64,000 nt of DNA from an uncultured Oxalobacter sp. (lineage in GTDB: Bacteria > Pseudomonadota > Gammaproteobacteria > Burkholderiales > Burkholderiaceae_D). The stretch covers positions 62,001 to 126,000 of the forward strand of contig CAKQWF010000004.1 in the NCBI GenBank assembly GCA_934277985.1, read 5' to 3'. A model generated the notes under the pieces. The model saw only the letters and a program-made list of their open reading frames with translations, was not told the origin of the DNA and did no database searches. Positions within the stretch are counted from its first letter, which is position 1; each line of letters begins with the position of its first letter. Of the stretch, positions 44,184 through 54,420 are shown in pieces. Made by a program: the position numbers and the translations under genes.

Positions 44184-45121
44184 CACCGCAAACGCACACG
44201 CGGATCGATCTTCTGATACAGCAAATCCGCGGCAAGATTGAAAAACATCGTCGCAATGGCGACATATACCGTAATGGCCTTGATCACCGGAAAATCGCTC
44301 CGTTCCACAGCTAGAATGATTTCCCGACCGATACCGGGTATGGAAAAGAAGCGTTCGACCAGAAACGCGCCGATCAGCAACGACGGCAAATTCGACATCA
44401 CGTAGGTAATGATCGGAATCGCCGCATTGCGCAATACGTGGACCCACAAAATCCTTTTCTCCGACACGCCTTTGGCACGCGCCGTCCTGACATAATCCTG
44501 CCCGATTTCATCGAGCATGAACGTCCGGTACAAACGAAGATTGGGCGCGATGCTGACTACCAGCAGAATCAGTATCGGCAACGAAGCATACCGGAACAGG
44601 TTCTCCAGCCAGCCACCGCCCCATCCCTGCACAGGAAACCATCCCAGCTTGTATGCCAGCCAGTACTGGAAAACAATGATATAGACCAGAATGCTGACCG
44701 ACATCCCGATAGTGCAAACGATCATGATCATGCGATCGGTCAGCGAACCGCGCACATAGGCGACCGCCAACCCCAGTGCAATGGCCAGCCCCGTTTCCAG
44801 AATCGTCAGCGGGACCAGCAAAATCAGCGAAGGCCCGAGACGCGACAAAATGATACTGGAAACGGATTCACCGGTACTCCAGCTGTTTCCGAAATCGAAA
44901 CAGACAGTCTGTTTCAAAAATATCCAGAGCTGTACATACAGCGGCTCATCGATCCCCAGTTGCCTGCGAATATTCGCGATCTGTTCGGGATTGGAAATTT
45001 TTCCGGCCAGCACATAGGCAGGATCCCCCCCGACCCAGTTGAAAAGCAGAAAAACCAGCAACAGCACTCCCAGAAGAGTCGGGATCATCTGCCAGAGACG
45101 ACGGATCAGATAAGGCAACAT
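44183..45121 (-). CDS. Peptide ABC transporter permease (YejB/DppB-like)
   Basis: This 312-residue protein has six hydrophobic segments, starting MLPYLIRRLWQMIPTLLGV. The EAA loop DYVRTARAKGVSEKRILWVHVLRNA is the ATPase-contact site. The long periplasmic loop after helix 1 carries the usual IRRQLGIDEPLYVQ. It is shorter than E. coli YejB and close in size to DppB. It shares one base with the following permease gene. Confidence 0.93.
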   Translation of the reverse strand: MLPYLIRRLWQMIPTLLGVLLLVFLLFNWVGGDPAYVLAGKISNPEQIANIRRQLGIDEPLYVQLWIFLKQTVCFDFGNSWSTGESVSSIILSRLGPSLILLVPLTILETGLAIALGLAVAYVRGSLTDRMIMIVCTIGMSVSILVYIIVFQYWLAYKLGWFPVQGWGGGWLENLFRYASLPILILLVVSIAPNLRLYRTFMLDEIGQDYVRTARAKGVSEKRILWVHVLRNAAIPIITYVMSNLPSLLIGAFLVERFFSIPGIGREIILAVERSDFPVIKAITVYVAIATMFFNLAADLLYQKIDPRVRLR

Positions 45122-45185
45122 AGTATGTGACGTTTCCTGTCGGGATACTCACCAGCATCGTGCCGGTCACGACCGGCTCGATGCG

Positions 45186-47198
45186 CTATTTCGCCGGTTC
45201 AAGACCGCGAATGTCTTCATAAAACGCGGTACTGTCCGGCGAACGTCCCAGAAAATACCTGACCATCCGGTCGGCAGGCAATTCGCTTCCCCGTTCCAGA
45301 ATCGCTTTCCGGTAAAACTTCCCGACCTGCGGATTCATCAGCTGGCCATTGAAGCGCGAGAGCATATCCAGCGCCAGCACTTTCGACCAGAGATAACCAT
45401 AGTATCCCGCCGAATAACCACTGACGACATGTCCGAACTGCCCCGGAAACTGGGTACCCTGATCGTAACCCTGAAGCGTGTTCCCCTCCATTTCCACCCA
45501 GGTATCCATGACATCGACCGGCTTGTCGCCATATATCTTCATATCGTATTGCGCATACAATGTCTGCCGCGAATAGAAAATACCCTGTCCGAAACGCCGC
45601 GCTTCATTGAGCCGTCTCAGCATATCCCTGTCGATCTTCGGACAAGCATTGCCGCAATAGGTCGGCAACAGGGACAAGGCTTCATAATCATGCGCCCATT
45701 CCTCGAACATCTGGGAAGGTGCCTCGACAAAATCCCGTTCCACACTGGTACCTGACTGTTCGACAAACCGTGTTTTCGACATCACGCCATGCAATACATG
45801 CCCGAATTCATGCAACAACGTTTCCAGCTCGTCCATATCCAGACCATACCGGTTGAAATTGGCGACCAGTACCGAAATGGGCAACCGGTTTTCCATCGTA
45901 CTGGATCCCTGTACCGGAAAAGCCGCCGCATGACCATACTTGCCCTCACGCGGATAAATATCCAGATAAATGCCACCGATCTGCTTGTCTGTCGTGGTAT
46001 CGATCACGTCGTAATACAACACATCGGAATGCCAGACAGGAACATCGGCCTGTCTGAACTCGATCCCATAAAGCTGACTGGCAAGCCCCATCGCCCATTC
46101 CATGGCCGCCTGGGTCGGGAAATACTGGCGCAATACGTTCTGGTCGATGTTATAACGCACCTGCTTGACCTTTTGCAGCCAGTAGTTGGTATCCCAGCGT
46201 TTGATTTCGGCCTGATTCAGCGGAATCTGCCTTACAGCGGCCTTGAAGGCGCTCAGTTCGTCGAGCTCCTGTTTTTCCTGAGCCACCACGATTTTCCGGA
46301 CATCCTCGAGGAACTTGTCCACCGCCACAGGTTTTTTCGCCATGCGCCGGCGCAATGCGAAATCGGCGAAACTGCGATAGCCCGAGAGCACCGCCATTTC
46401 GTGACGCAAATTGACCGCTTCCTGCAACAGCTTGAGATTGGCCGGTGTTCCCCGGTTGATGAAAGCGAAACGGTACCGTTCACGCGCCTTGTCGTTTTCC
46501 GCATACTGCATGAACGGAATATATTCGGGATACGAAAACCCGAGGAGGAAATTACCCTTCTCGTCGCGCTGCACCCTGTCGATATACTCCTTTGGCAATC
46601 CCTGCAACTCATACGGCGTAAAAGTCAGCCTTGTCCTGTTTTCACGGATATTCCTGTTGAATTCCTGATCGATCTCCGCCAGTCTGGACAGAATCTGGCG
46701 CACCCGCTGGCGTTTTTCAGGCATCAGGGACACACCCGCATCCTCATAGGCGCTGACATTGTCCTGCCGCCATTTCCGTTCTTCATCATCATTGACTCGG
46801 ACAATGCGCATATTCCGGTACAACTTCCCGTTCTGGTACAAATCCGTAATGAAACGCTGCACATCGATCGAACAGGCATCCGCATTTTGACGGACATCGG
46901 CGTCGGGCGACACCTGACTCAACAACGCCATGGGCCCCTGAAGATTTTCTATCCCGATCTGCAAATTGTTCCATCCCTTGCGAAAAGCATCCGCACCTTC
47001 TTCCGTTTCGACAGGAATGTTTTCCAGTTCGGAAACTTTCTGTTTCAATGTTTCCAGAGAAGCGGTGCATTGCGTTCCGATCTCGCCTGCCTGAGGCAAT
47101 GGCAACACCGGCCGCTCGTTAGACGCGACAGCCATCGCCGAAAAAGCCAGCGACAAGACACACACCAAGGATTTCAATACGGGTACTCGTTTGTTCAT
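45186..47198 (-). CDS. Exported M3 family metallopeptidase (oligopeptidase)
   Basis: This 670-residue zinc peptidase has the HEFGH motif at residues 463-467, in the family context LLHEFGHVLHGVMS. Unlike the cytosolic oligopeptidase A or Dcp, it starts with a signal peptide (MNKRVPVLKSLVCVLSLAFSAMAVAS), so it should act in the periplasm. It lies between the solute-binding protein and permease genes of a peptide importer, 64 bases before yejB. A role in trimming peptides before uptake is inference. M3 enzymes prefer short peptides. Confidence 0.93.
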   Translation of the reverse strand: MNKRVPVLKSLVCVLSLAFSAMAVASNERPVLPLPQAGEIGTQCTASLETLKQKVSELENIPVETEEGADAFRKGWNNLQIGIENLQGPMALLSQVSPDADVRQNADACSIDVQRFITDLYQNGKLYRNMRIVRVNDDEERKWRQDNVSAYEDAGVSLMPEKRQRVRQILSRLAEIDQEFNRNIRENRTRLTFTPYELQGLPKEYIDRVQRDEKGNFLLGFSYPEYIPFMQYAENDKARERYRFAFINRGTPANLKLLQEAVNLRHEMAVLSGYRSFADFALRRRMAKKPVAVDKFLEDVRKIVVAQEKQELDELSAFKAAVRQIPLNQAEIKRWDTNYWLQKVKQVRYNIDQNVLRQYFPTQAAMEWAMGLASQLYGIEFRQADVPVWHSDVLYYDVIDTTTDKQIGGIYLDIYPREGKYGHAAAFPVQGSSTMENRLPISVLVANFNRYGLDMDELETLLHEFGHVLHGVMSKTRFVEQSGTSVERDFVEAPSQMFEEWAHDYEALSLLPTYCGNACPKIDRDMLRRLNEARRFGQGIFYSRQTLYAQYDMKIYGDKPVDVMDTWVEMEGNTLQGYDQGTQFPGQFGHVVSGYSAGYYGYLWSKVLALDMLSRFNGQLMNPQVGKFYRKAILERGSELPADRMVRYFLGRSPDSTAFYEDIRGLEPAK

Positions 47199-47255
47199 AA
47201 ATTCAGCATTTCATTCACATCGTTTCACCATGGACAACCTGCGCCGGCAACGCCC

Positions 47256-49043
47256 TTACCGCCTGCCGTTATCCATATCCATATAAACCCATTCATTATG
47301 CATGACGGGATGTTTCTTGTAACCGATCACATAAGGCTGTACCAGCATATTCCGGTAACGTGCATAGCCTATGCGCATCGGTGTATAAACTTCCAGAACC
47401 CTTGCCATTTTGTGATACAGCAAATCACGCCGCGCATCCTGCGGCAAGCCAGCCGACTCCTCATAAAGCCGGTCGTACAAGGGTATTTCCACACAGCCAT
47501 GATTGCTCTGTCCGACATGCGGTCCATAAAAAAGCTGCATGAAATTGCTGCCATCCGGATAATCTGCGATCCAGTTGCTGGTACGCATCATCAGGCGACA
47601 CTGTTTTTCTGCCTTGAGCATATCCGGAAAAAGCCTTTTGTCGCTTTCCATTCTGATATGGAGCCGGTCAAAGGTTTTTTTCCACATTTCAAGCTGCTGC
47701 TGACCGGTCGAATCGGCCCTTGCCGAAAAAACGATCACCAGCGGCTTGCCATCAGGCTGCTGCCGCCAGCCATCATCACCGATACGATAACCGAAACGGT
47801 CCAGCAATGCATTGGCGACATCCGGTTCATACCGGATACTGCTCTTGTACGCCGGGTCATGTCCCGCAATTCCGGGCGGCACCGGATATTCCAGCAACTG
47901 CGCCTGACCGTTCCAGATCACATCGATTTCTTCCTGAACATTATGGGCCATGGCAATCGCACGCCGCAATGCGATTTTTTCTTTTGAAAGCCCGCCGACG
48001 ACCGGATCGCGCATATTGAAATAATATTGTGTCAGTTCCGGTTCCACGATACGCGACAACCGGATACCACGTGCCACCAGATCGGGCTTCAAACGACCGT
48101 TATCCAGCGCTTTCGGCGCAAGCGGTCCTTCCAGACTGAACATATCGATCTCGCGATTCTGGAAAGCCAGCCAGCGCGACTGGTCTTCCGGAATAACGTC
48201 GATCACCACACGACCGATTTGCGGCATCCGCTTGCCCTGCATATCCGCAACGATTTTCCTGTCGTCCGGATCGGCCGAGGCCTCGAACTGCCAGATAAAT
48301 CCCCGGTAATCCGGATTGGCATCCAGGACGATTTTCGAGCCTCGCTGCCATTGCACCAGTCTGTAAGGCCCCGTTCCGACAGGATTTGCCATGATCTGCC
48401 CGCCATCGCCCGAATATTTCTCCACCACTTCCCGGGCCACTGCTCCGGTCGGAAAATGCGCCAGAATATGGGTCAGATTGTAATCGGGTCTGTTCAAATG
48501 AATCCGGAACGTATAGCGGTCAACCCGTTCCAGTCCTGAAACCGTACGGGCATAATCGAAACGCCCCGTTTTCGCCGCCCTCGCGGCGACATCATCCAGG
48601 CCGGCGATCTTGCCTTCCAGCAACCAGCTCCATGCCGAACGGACACGTGGATCACGCAATCTCTTGAGCGAATAAATATAATCGTCAGCCGTCAATTCCC
48701 GTTTTTTTCCGCCGAAAGCCGGATCGTCCGCGAAATAAATCCCTTTTTTCAGGGTAATGGTATAGGTTTTGCCGTCACGACTGATCTGAGGCATCGTGCT
48801 TGCCGTCAGCGGAACCAGTTTCACCGGACGCGCCAGATAATCATAGGTATAAAGCGTTTCATAAATCGAGCTGATGACCTGCGCGGAATACAGATCATGC
48901 GCGACAGCCGGATCGAAACCGGTTTCGGCAGCGGTAAAAACATAATGCAATACCTTGTCCGGATCCGCAGCATGCACCACACTCAGGCACATACCGATCC
49001 AGGCGGCCAACAACAGACGAACCATTTTGACAAGACATTGCAT
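47256..49043 (-). CDS. Peptide ABC transporter periplasmic binding protein (family 5)
   Basis: This 595-residue protein has a signal peptide ending at VVHA before ADPDKVLHYVF. The family 5 fold is shown by the DGKTYTITLKKGIYFADDP block and the GTGPYRLVQWQRGSKIVL motif. It is the first gene of the operon that includes the M3 peptidase, two permeases and the fused ATPase. The closest known group appears to be YejA-like binding proteins, but the ligand cannot be told from sequence. Confidence 0.93.
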   Translation of the reverse strand: MQCLVKMVRLLLAAWIGMCLSVVHAADPDKVLHYVFTAAETGFDPAVAHDLYSAQVISSIYETLYTYDYLARPVKLVPLTASTMPQISRDGKTYTITLKKGIYFADDPAFGGKKRELTADDYIYSLKRLRDPRVRSAWSWLLEGKIAGLDDVAARAAKTGRFDYARTVSGLERVDRYTFRIHLNRPDYNLTHILAHFPTGAVAREVVEKYSGDGGQIMANPVGTGPYRLVQWQRGSKIVLDANPDYRGFIWQFEASADPDDRKIVADMQGKRMPQIGRVVIDVIPEDQSRWLAFQNREIDMFSLEGPLAPKALDNGRLKPDLVARGIRLSRIVEPELTQYYFNMRDPVVGGLSKEKIALRRAIAMAHNVQEEIDVIWNGQAQLLEYPVPPGIAGHDPAYKSSIRYEPDVANALLDRFGYRIGDDGWRQQPDGKPLVIVFSARADSTGQQQLEMWKKTFDRLHIRMESDKRLFPDMLKAEKQCRLMMRTSNWIADYPDGSNFMQLFYGPHVGQSNHGCVEIPLYDRLYEESAGLPQDARRDLLYHKMARVLEVYTPMRIGYARYRNMLVQPYVIGYKKHPVMHNEWVYMDMDNGRR

Positions 49044-49288
49044 GCGAAACCTGACAGGAAAAGCCGGACCCCTGCCGCAACGGCACTTCGGTATCCGGCA
49101 GGAAACCGAAAAAAGTTATTCTGTCACCAAATCCGGTCACTTGCCACGTAAACTTTGACCAAAAGAAGCGTATAGTAAAAACACCGTACCGCCGCCTGCA
49201 AATGTTTTGTAATTTTTTGCAACAAAATGGCGAACCGTTACTTTTTTCAGTAATATTTTTTGATGTCATCAATTCGCAAGGAAATCCC

Positions 49289-50068
49289 ATGATCAAAAAG
49301 GCTCTGGTTTTAAGCGCCGTATCGCTTTCCCTCATGTCCACCGCTGCGTTGGCCCAGAATCTGGCTGTCGTCAATGGCAAACCGATTCCGTCCTCCTATT
49401 CCGACGCGCTGGTCAAGGAACTGGTCAGCTATGGTGAAAAAGACACCCCACAGTTAAGACAGGACGTCAAAAACAAGCTGGTTTTGCGAGAAGTCCTTGT
49501 ACAGGAAGCCGAAAAACAAAATATCGCCTCGACCGACGAAGTCAAGAAACAGCTGGAATTCGCAAGACGCAGCATCCTGATCGATGCCTTGCGCGCGAAT
49601 TACCTGAAGAAGAATCCCGTATCTGACAAGGAAGTCAAGGCGGAATACGACCGTGTCGCTTCCCAGCAAAACGGCAAGCAGTACCACGTCAAGCATATTC
49701 TGGTAAAAACGGAAGCTGAAGCGCAAAACATCATCAACCAGCTCAACAAAGGCGCCAACTTCGAAAAACTGGCCAAGGAAAAATCCATTGACCAGAGCTC
49801 TGCCGTCAATGGCGGCGATCTGAACTGGGCCTCACCATCCAACTATATCAAGCCTTTCTCTGATGCCATGGTTGCGCTGCCTAAAGGACAGACTTCCAAG
49901 ACCCCGGTCAAAACCCAGTTTGGCTACCATATCCTCAAGGTAGTCGATGTACGCAAGGCAACCATGCCGACGCTCAATCAGGTCAAGCCGAAAATCAAGG
50001 CTGCCCTGGAAGAAAAGAAATGGCAGGAATATGAAATGGGTCTCATGAAACAGGCAAAAGTCGAATAA
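49289..50068 (+). CDS. Periplasmic parvulin-type peptidyl-prolyl isomerase
   Basis: From ATG 49289 (preceded by AAGGAAA) the protein has 259 residues. The signal peptide ends at ALAQ (MIKKALVLSAVSLSLMSTAALA). An N-terminal helical SurA/PrsA-like chaperone part is followed by the PpiC domain (KQYHVKHILVKTEAEAQNI, GGDLNWASPSNYIKPFSDAM, KTQFGYHILKV). It assists folding of exported proteins. It is divergent from the peptide-binding protein gene and ends at a strong terminator. Confidence 0.94.
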   Translation: MIKKALVLSAVSLSLMSTAALAQNLAVVNGKPIPSSYSDALVKELVSYGEKDTPQLRQDVKNKLVLREVLVQEAEKQNIASTDEVKKQLEFARRSILIDALRANYLKKNPVSDKEVKAEYDRVASQQNGKQYHVKHILVKTEAEAQNIINQLNKGANFEKLAKEKSIDQSSAVNGGDLNWASPSNYIKPFSDAMVALPKGQTSKTPVKTQFGYHILKVVDVRKATMPTLNQVKPKIKAALEEKKWQEYEMGLMKQAKVE

Positions 50069-50082
50069 GCCTTCCACACAAC

Positions 50083-50114
50083 AAAAAGCCGGTTCGCATG
50101 AACCGGCTTTTTTA
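50083..50114. terminator. Bidirectional terminator between the isomerase gene and nudB
   Basis: AAAAAGCCGGTTC and GAACCGGCTTTTTT flank a four-base loop, with T runs on both strands. It ends the isomerase transcript and probably nudB as well. Confidence 0.93.
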
Positions 50115-50124
50115 TATAACGCAT

Positions 50125-50619
50125 TCAGCCATGACACCCTGAACGATCCGGCAGCTGCAAAATGGCATCACGATTCGTATAGGAAAAACATTTCGCCGCT
50201 GCTTCCCGATAAGGAAGCCAGACCGCATTCAGATGTTCTTTCGGTGCCAGAACCACCGGAAATTTCTCAGGCACCAAAAGCCCGTAAACATGTTCCGTAT
50301 TTTCCGTCACGCCGGGCGCAAAACGGTGACGCCAGACCGAAAAGATTTCAAAGACATTCTCCGTTTTCCAGTCACACAGGCAATCGAAAGACACTTCATG
50401 ACGTTCCGGATGAGGTTCTGTCGTGACGATCCGTATCCCCGTTTCCTCGAATACCTCGCGCACGGCTGTCTGCTCAAGCGGCTCAGAAAGCGAATCACGC
50501 GACCCGGTCACCGATTGCCAGAACCCCGGGCGATCGGCACGTTCGATCAGCAAAACATCCAGTTCTTTCGTGTAAATCACGACCAGAACCGACTGCGGAA
50601 TCTTGTATGTCACATTCAC
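50125..50619 (-). CDS. nudB: Dihydroneopterin triphosphate pyrophosphatase
   Basis: NudB is the Nudix enzyme that removes pyrophosphate from dihydroneopterin triphosphate in folate synthesis. There is no ATG. A GTG at 50619 (164 residues) or 50613 (162, just before TYKIPQSVLVVIY) is the likely start. The Nudix box is visible: GSRDSLSEPLEQTAVREVFEETGI. It follows aspS by 36 bases, the conserved aspS-nudB order. The gap is filled by an aspS terminator hairpin, so no ribosome binding site is left. Confidence 0.92.
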   Translation of the reverse strand: MNVTYKIPQSVLVVIYTKELDVLLIERADRPGFWQSVTGSRDSLSEPLEQTAVREVFEETGIRIVTTEPHPERHEVSFDCLCDWKTENVFEIFSVWRHRFAPGVTENTEHVYGLLVPEKFPVVLAPKEHLNAVWLPYREAAAKCFSYTNRDAILQLPDRSGCHG

Positions 50620-50620
50620 A

Positions 50621-50649
50621 ATAAAAACAAGGGAGCATCTCGCTCCCTT
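50621..50649 (-). terminator. Terminator after aspS, abutting the nudB start
   Basis: On the minus strand AAGGGAGC pairs with GCTCCCTT around a five-base loop, followed by GTTTTTAT. It lies between the aspS stop (50655) and the nudB GTG (50619 or 50613). It would end aspS transcripts or, if read through, hide the nudB start region. Confidence 0.7.
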
Positions 50650-50654
50650 TCCTT

Positions 50655-52475
50655 TCAAGAGGCAGGTTGTGTCGTTTCGATCTTTCTCAGACGGATATGC
50701 AATTCCTGCAACTGTTTTTCGCTGACCGCCGATGGCGCCTGCGTCAGCAGACACTGCGCACGCTGCGTCTTCGGGAACGCGATCACATCGCGGATGGAAT
50801 CCGAACGGGTCATCAGGGTCACCAGACGATCCAGTCCGAAAGCCAGGCCACCGTGCGGCGGTGCACCATACTGCAAGGCATCGAGCAGGAAGCCGAATTT
50901 TTCCTTGGCTTCGGCAGGTCCGATCTTCAACGCACCGAATACCTTGCTCTGTACATCTTCCTTGTGGATACGGATCGAGCCACCGCCCAGTTCCCAACCG
51001 TTCAATACCATATCGTATGCCTTGGCACGGCAACGTCCCGGATCGCTTTCCAGGAAATCTTCATGGCCGTCCTTCGGAGAAGTAAACGGATGATGGCAGG
51101 CAACCCAGCGATTTTCACCTTCATCATATTCAAACATCGGGAAATCGATCACCCACAACGGTTTCCAGGTATCTTCAAACAGACCGTGAGCCTGACCGAA
51201 ATCGGAATAACCGATCTTGTTTCTCAATGCGCCCAATGCATCGTTGACGATCCGTGCCTTGTCCGCGCCAAAGAAAATCAGGTCACCGTTCTTCGCACCC
51301 GTACGTTCCAGAATCTGTTTGATCGCTTCATCCGTCAGGTTCTTCACGATCGGCGACTGCAAACCGGCTGCGCCCTTGCTGATATCGTTGACACGGATAT
51401 AGGCAAGTCCCTTGGCACCATAAATACCGACGAACTGCGTATAGGCATCGATTTCCGAACGCGGCATGCCGGCCCCTTCAGCCGAACCACCCGGAACCAG
51501 CAATGCCGCCACACGGCCACCCGGCATATTCGCCGCATTGCTGAACACCTTGAACGGAACGTCCTTCATGACATCCGTCAGTTCAGTAAATTCCATCTTC
51601 ACGCGCAAATCCGGCTTGTCGGAACCGTATTTCGACATCGCCATTTCATACGTCATGACCGGGAAAGGATTCGGCAATTCCGTACCCAGCGTCGTGGCGA
51701 AAATATGGCGAATCATGTTTTCGAAGAGATCACGGATTTCCTGTTCTTCCACAAAAGACATTTCGCAATCGATCTGCGTGAATTCAGGCTGGCGATCCGC
51801 CCTCAGATCCTCATCACGGAAACATTTCGTGATCTGGTAATAACGATCGAACCCGGCGACCATCAACAACTGCTTGAAAAGCTGTGGCGACTGCGGCAAT
51901 GCGAAAAATTCCCCCGGATTGACGCGTGAAGGGACAAGGTAATCGCGCGCACCTTCCGGCGTCGATTTGGTCAACATCGGCGTTTCGATATCGATGAAAC
52001 CGTTTTCATCCAGATAACGACGGACCCCCATGGCGACCTTGTAACGCAAACGCAAATTGTTCTGCATCTGCGGACGACGCAAATCAAGCACCCTGTGAGT
52101 CAGGCGCGTCGTTTCGGAAAGATGTTCATCGTCCAGCTGGAACGGAGGCGTAACCGAAGGATTGAGCACTTCCAGTTTTTCGCAGAACACCTCGATTTTG
52201 CCCGATGCCAGGTTGTCGTTGGCCGTACCGGCCGGACGTTCACGCACCGTACCGGTCACCTGAAGGCAATATTCGTTCCGGATCGATTCGGCCACCTTGA
52301 ACACTTCCGGACGATCCGGATCGCAAACGACCTGAACCAGTCCTTCACGATCCCGCATATCGATAAATATGATGCCGCCATGATCGCGACGCCGGTGTAC
52401 CCAGCCGCACAAGGTTACAGTCTGACCGAGCAATGCTTCGGTGGTAAGGCCACAATAATTCGTTCGCATGGACAT
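50655..52475 (-). CDS. aspS: Aspartyl-tRNA synthetase
   Basis: AspRS charges tRNA-Asp. The 606-residue protein is the bacterial class II type with the N-terminal OB fold ([22 protein letters not shown]). The catalytic core has [14 protein letters not shown] (motif 2) and [12 protein letters not shown] (motif 3), with the bacterial GAD insertion between. The ATG at 52475 or the one two codons later could be the start; no strong ribosome binding site separates them. It sits in a fmdB-aspS-nudB run. Confidence 0.97.
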   Translation of the reverse strand: MSMRTNYCGLTTEALLGQTVTLCGWVHRRRDHGGIIFIDMRDREGLVQVVCDPDRPEVFKVAESIRNEYCLQVTGTVRERPAGTANDNLASGKIEVFCEKLEVLNPSVTPPFQLDDEHLSETTRLTHRVLDLRRPQMQNNLRLRYKVAMGVRRYLDENGFIDIETPMLTKSTPEGARDYLVPSRVNPGEFFALPQSPQLFKQLLMVAGFDRYYQITKCFRDEDLRADRQPEFTQIDCEMSFVEEQEIRDLFENMIRHIFATTLGTELPNPFPVMTYEMAMSKYGSDKPDLRVKMEFTELTDVMKDVPFKVFSNAANMPGGRVAALLVPGGSAEGAGMPRSEIDAYTQFVGIYGAKGLAYIRVNDISKGAAGLQSPIVKNLTDEAIKQILERTGAKNGDLIFFGADKARIVNDALGALRNKIGYSDFGQAHGLFEDTWKPLWVIDFPMFEYDEGENRWVACHHPFTSPKDGHEDFLESDPGRCRAKAYDMVLNGWELGGGSIRIHKEDVQSKVFGALKIGPAEAKEKFGFLLDALQYGAPPHGGLAFGLDRLVTLMTRSDSIRDVIAFPKTQRAQCLLTQAPSAVSEKQLQELHIRLRKIETTQPAS

Positions 52476-52607
52476 AACTATCTACTTTTTATCTATTGAT
52501 CTGTAAAGGTTCGTGATCTGTCGAAATTCCCATTCACACCATAATGCCGGCAAGCCGCCGAAACACCGACATCGAAAAACAGGTCTGACCACGCAGACCT
52601 GTTCATA

Positions 52608-52871
52608 TCAACCGCATGTGCCGGTATCCGGATTGCTCATCGGGCAACAGCTGCACGCCGAACCACCCGCATGGGCATGACCGCCATGGTCATTCTTGAA
52701 ATCGGTTTCATACCAGCCTGTTCCTTTCAGCTGGAAAGCGGCAGCCGTCAGCTGTTTCCTGAAACTTTCTTTACCGCAGGAAGGGCAAACCGTCAGTGGT
52801 TTGTCAGACAATTTTTGCAAAACATCCTTGGAAAAACCGCATTCTTCACAACGATAAGCATAAATTGGCAT
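52608..52871 (-). CDS. FmdB family zinc-ribbon protein
   Basis: From ATG 52871 (with GGAG upstream) the protein has 87 residues. It begins MPIYAYRCEECGFSKDVLQ with two CxxC pairs (CEEC and CPSC), a zinc ribbon. The tail is rich in Gly, His and Cys (HGGHAHAGGSACSCC), probably also metal-binding. The family is named after a regulator of formamidase, but its actual role is unknown. In other Burkholderiales a DUF502 membrane protein gene usually stands between this gene and aspS; only 132 bases without a gene are present here. Confidence 0.9.
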   Translation of the reverse strand: MPIYAYRCEECGFSKDVLQKLSDKPLTVCPSCGKESFRKQLTAAAFQLKGTGWYETDFKNDHGGHAHAGGSACSCCPMSNPDTGTCG

Positions 52872-52941
52872 TTTCAACTCCAAAAAATCCCGTAAGCACG
52901 AGATTATAGTTCTTTTCAACAATAAATACACGAAATCAGGC

Positions 52942-54360
52942 TCATGCCGTTTTTCCGGTTCGTCCGGGCAACAGGGAGCCTGCGACCATACCGATCATGC
53001 TCATTCCGAACCCGACAAGCTGCGGCGGACAAACGCCATCAGGGCAAACAATCTCCATCAATACCCATGCCGTCAGTCCGAAAACGATAGACGTCAGCGC
53101 ACCACGATTATTGGCATATTTCCAGAAAAATCCGAATATCAGCGGAACGAACGCCGCCACCAGCGTAATCTTGTAGGCGTTTTCCACCATCTCGAAAATG
53201 CTTGAATCGGTATTCATGGCAAAGATAGTGACGATTCCCGCAAAAACAAGCACCACGACACGCATCATCAACAGGGATTGCCTGTCCGACAGATTCGGAA
53301 ACATTTCCTTCAAAACGTTTTCCGAGAAAGTCACGGATGGCGCAAGCAATGTGGCGCTGGCGCAGCTCTTGATCGCCGAAAGCAACGCACCGAAAAACAT
53401 GACTTGTGCGAAAACAGGCATATAGGTCATGATCATGACCGGCAGGATCATCTGTGAATCCTGATCGATATACTGTTCCACCAGGGAAGGATCCACCAGC
53501 GTGGCGGCATAGCACAAAAACATCGGAACCAGCGCGAACAGCAAATAAAAAATACCGCCGACAACCGAAGCGTTTCTGGCCACATTTTCGTTTTTCGACG
53601 AGGCCACCCGCTGGAAAACATCCTGTTGCGGCATCGACCCGAACATCAGCGTTATCCATGCGCCGAAAAACCAGAGAATATCCCGCAATTCGGGTTTCGG
53701 ATAAATCCGCAATTTTCCAGCTTCGTCGGCATGCCGGATGACGACATCGGCACCGCCGACCATACCGGACACCTCCCAACCGATATAGAGAATACCGATC
53801 ACGATAATGATCATTTGCAGGAAATCCGTAATGGCAACGGACCACATCCCGCCCATCAGGGTATAGACCAGTACGCTGACAGAACCGATCACCATCCCCA
53901 TATTCATGGAAATGACGCCCCCGGAAATGACATTGAACACCAGGCCGAGCGCCTTGATCTGGGCGGCGACCCAGCCTAGATAGGAAATAACGATACACAG
54001 CGATACGATAATTTCGACCGTTCTGCCATAGCGATTGCGATAGTAATCGCTGATCGTCATGAGATTCATCCGGTACAGCCGCTTGGCAAACAGAATGCCG
54101 ACCAGGACCAGACACATGGCCGAACCGAACGGATCGGCGATCACGCCGGTAAAACCCTCCTTGACGAAAGTGGCGGGAATCCCCAGAACCGCTTCAGAGC
54201 CAAACCATGTCGCGAACACCGTAGCGGTCACGACAGACATCGGCAACGAACGGCCTGCGATCGCATAATCTTTTGAATTTCTGACATAACGCGCCGCATA
54301 TATTCCAATGCCGACGGAAATGATCCAGTACAGAACAACGAACCAGATGAGTGTATTCAT
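52942..54360 (-). CDS. Sodium:solute symporter family protein
   Basis: From ATG 54360 (MNTLIWFVVLYWII) the protein has 472 residues and about 13 hydrophobic segments. SSS-family signs include SKDYAIAGRSLPMSVVTATVFATWFG in helices 1-2 and the Na+-site region further on. It resembles the PutP/PanF group, but the substrate cannot be assigned. It stands between ubiB and fmdB, where most relatives have no transporter, so it may be a lineage insertion. A promoter-like TATAAT (54401-54406) and a 27-bp palindrome lie upstream. Confidence 0.9.
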   Translation of the reverse strand: MNTLIWFVVLYWIISVGIGIYAARYVRNSKDYAIAGRSLPMSVVTATVFATWFGSEAVLGIPATFVKEGFTGVIADPFGSAMCLVLVGILFAKRLYRMNLMTISDYYRNRYGRTVEIIVSLCIVISYLGWVAAQIKALGLVFNVISGGVISMNMGMVIGSVSVLVYTLMGGMWSVAITDFLQMIIIVIGILYIGWEVSGMVGGADVVIRHADEAGKLRIYPKPELRDILWFFGAWITLMFGSMPQQDVFQRVASSKNENVARNASVVGGIFYLLFALVPMFLCYAATLVDPSLVEQYIDQDSQMILPVMIMTYMPVFAQVMFFGALLSAIKSCASATLLAPSVTFSENVLKEMFPNLSDRQSLLMMRVVVLVFAGIVTIFAMNTDSSIFEMVENAYKITLVAAFVPLIFGFFWKYANNRGALTSIVFGLTAWVLMEIVCPDGVCPPQLVGFGMSMIGMVAGSLLPGRTGKTA

Positions 54361-54420
54361 GAAAGTGCATACAGGAAATGACGCGTTGAAAACGGTGCTG
54401 ATTATACTGGCAGAGCTGAC

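Noticed and set aside
44184..44447. Open frame extending the YejE-like permease upstream
   Set aside because: It overlaps the YejB-like gene and lacks permease features; the ATG at 44183 on the TGATG overlap is sufficient.
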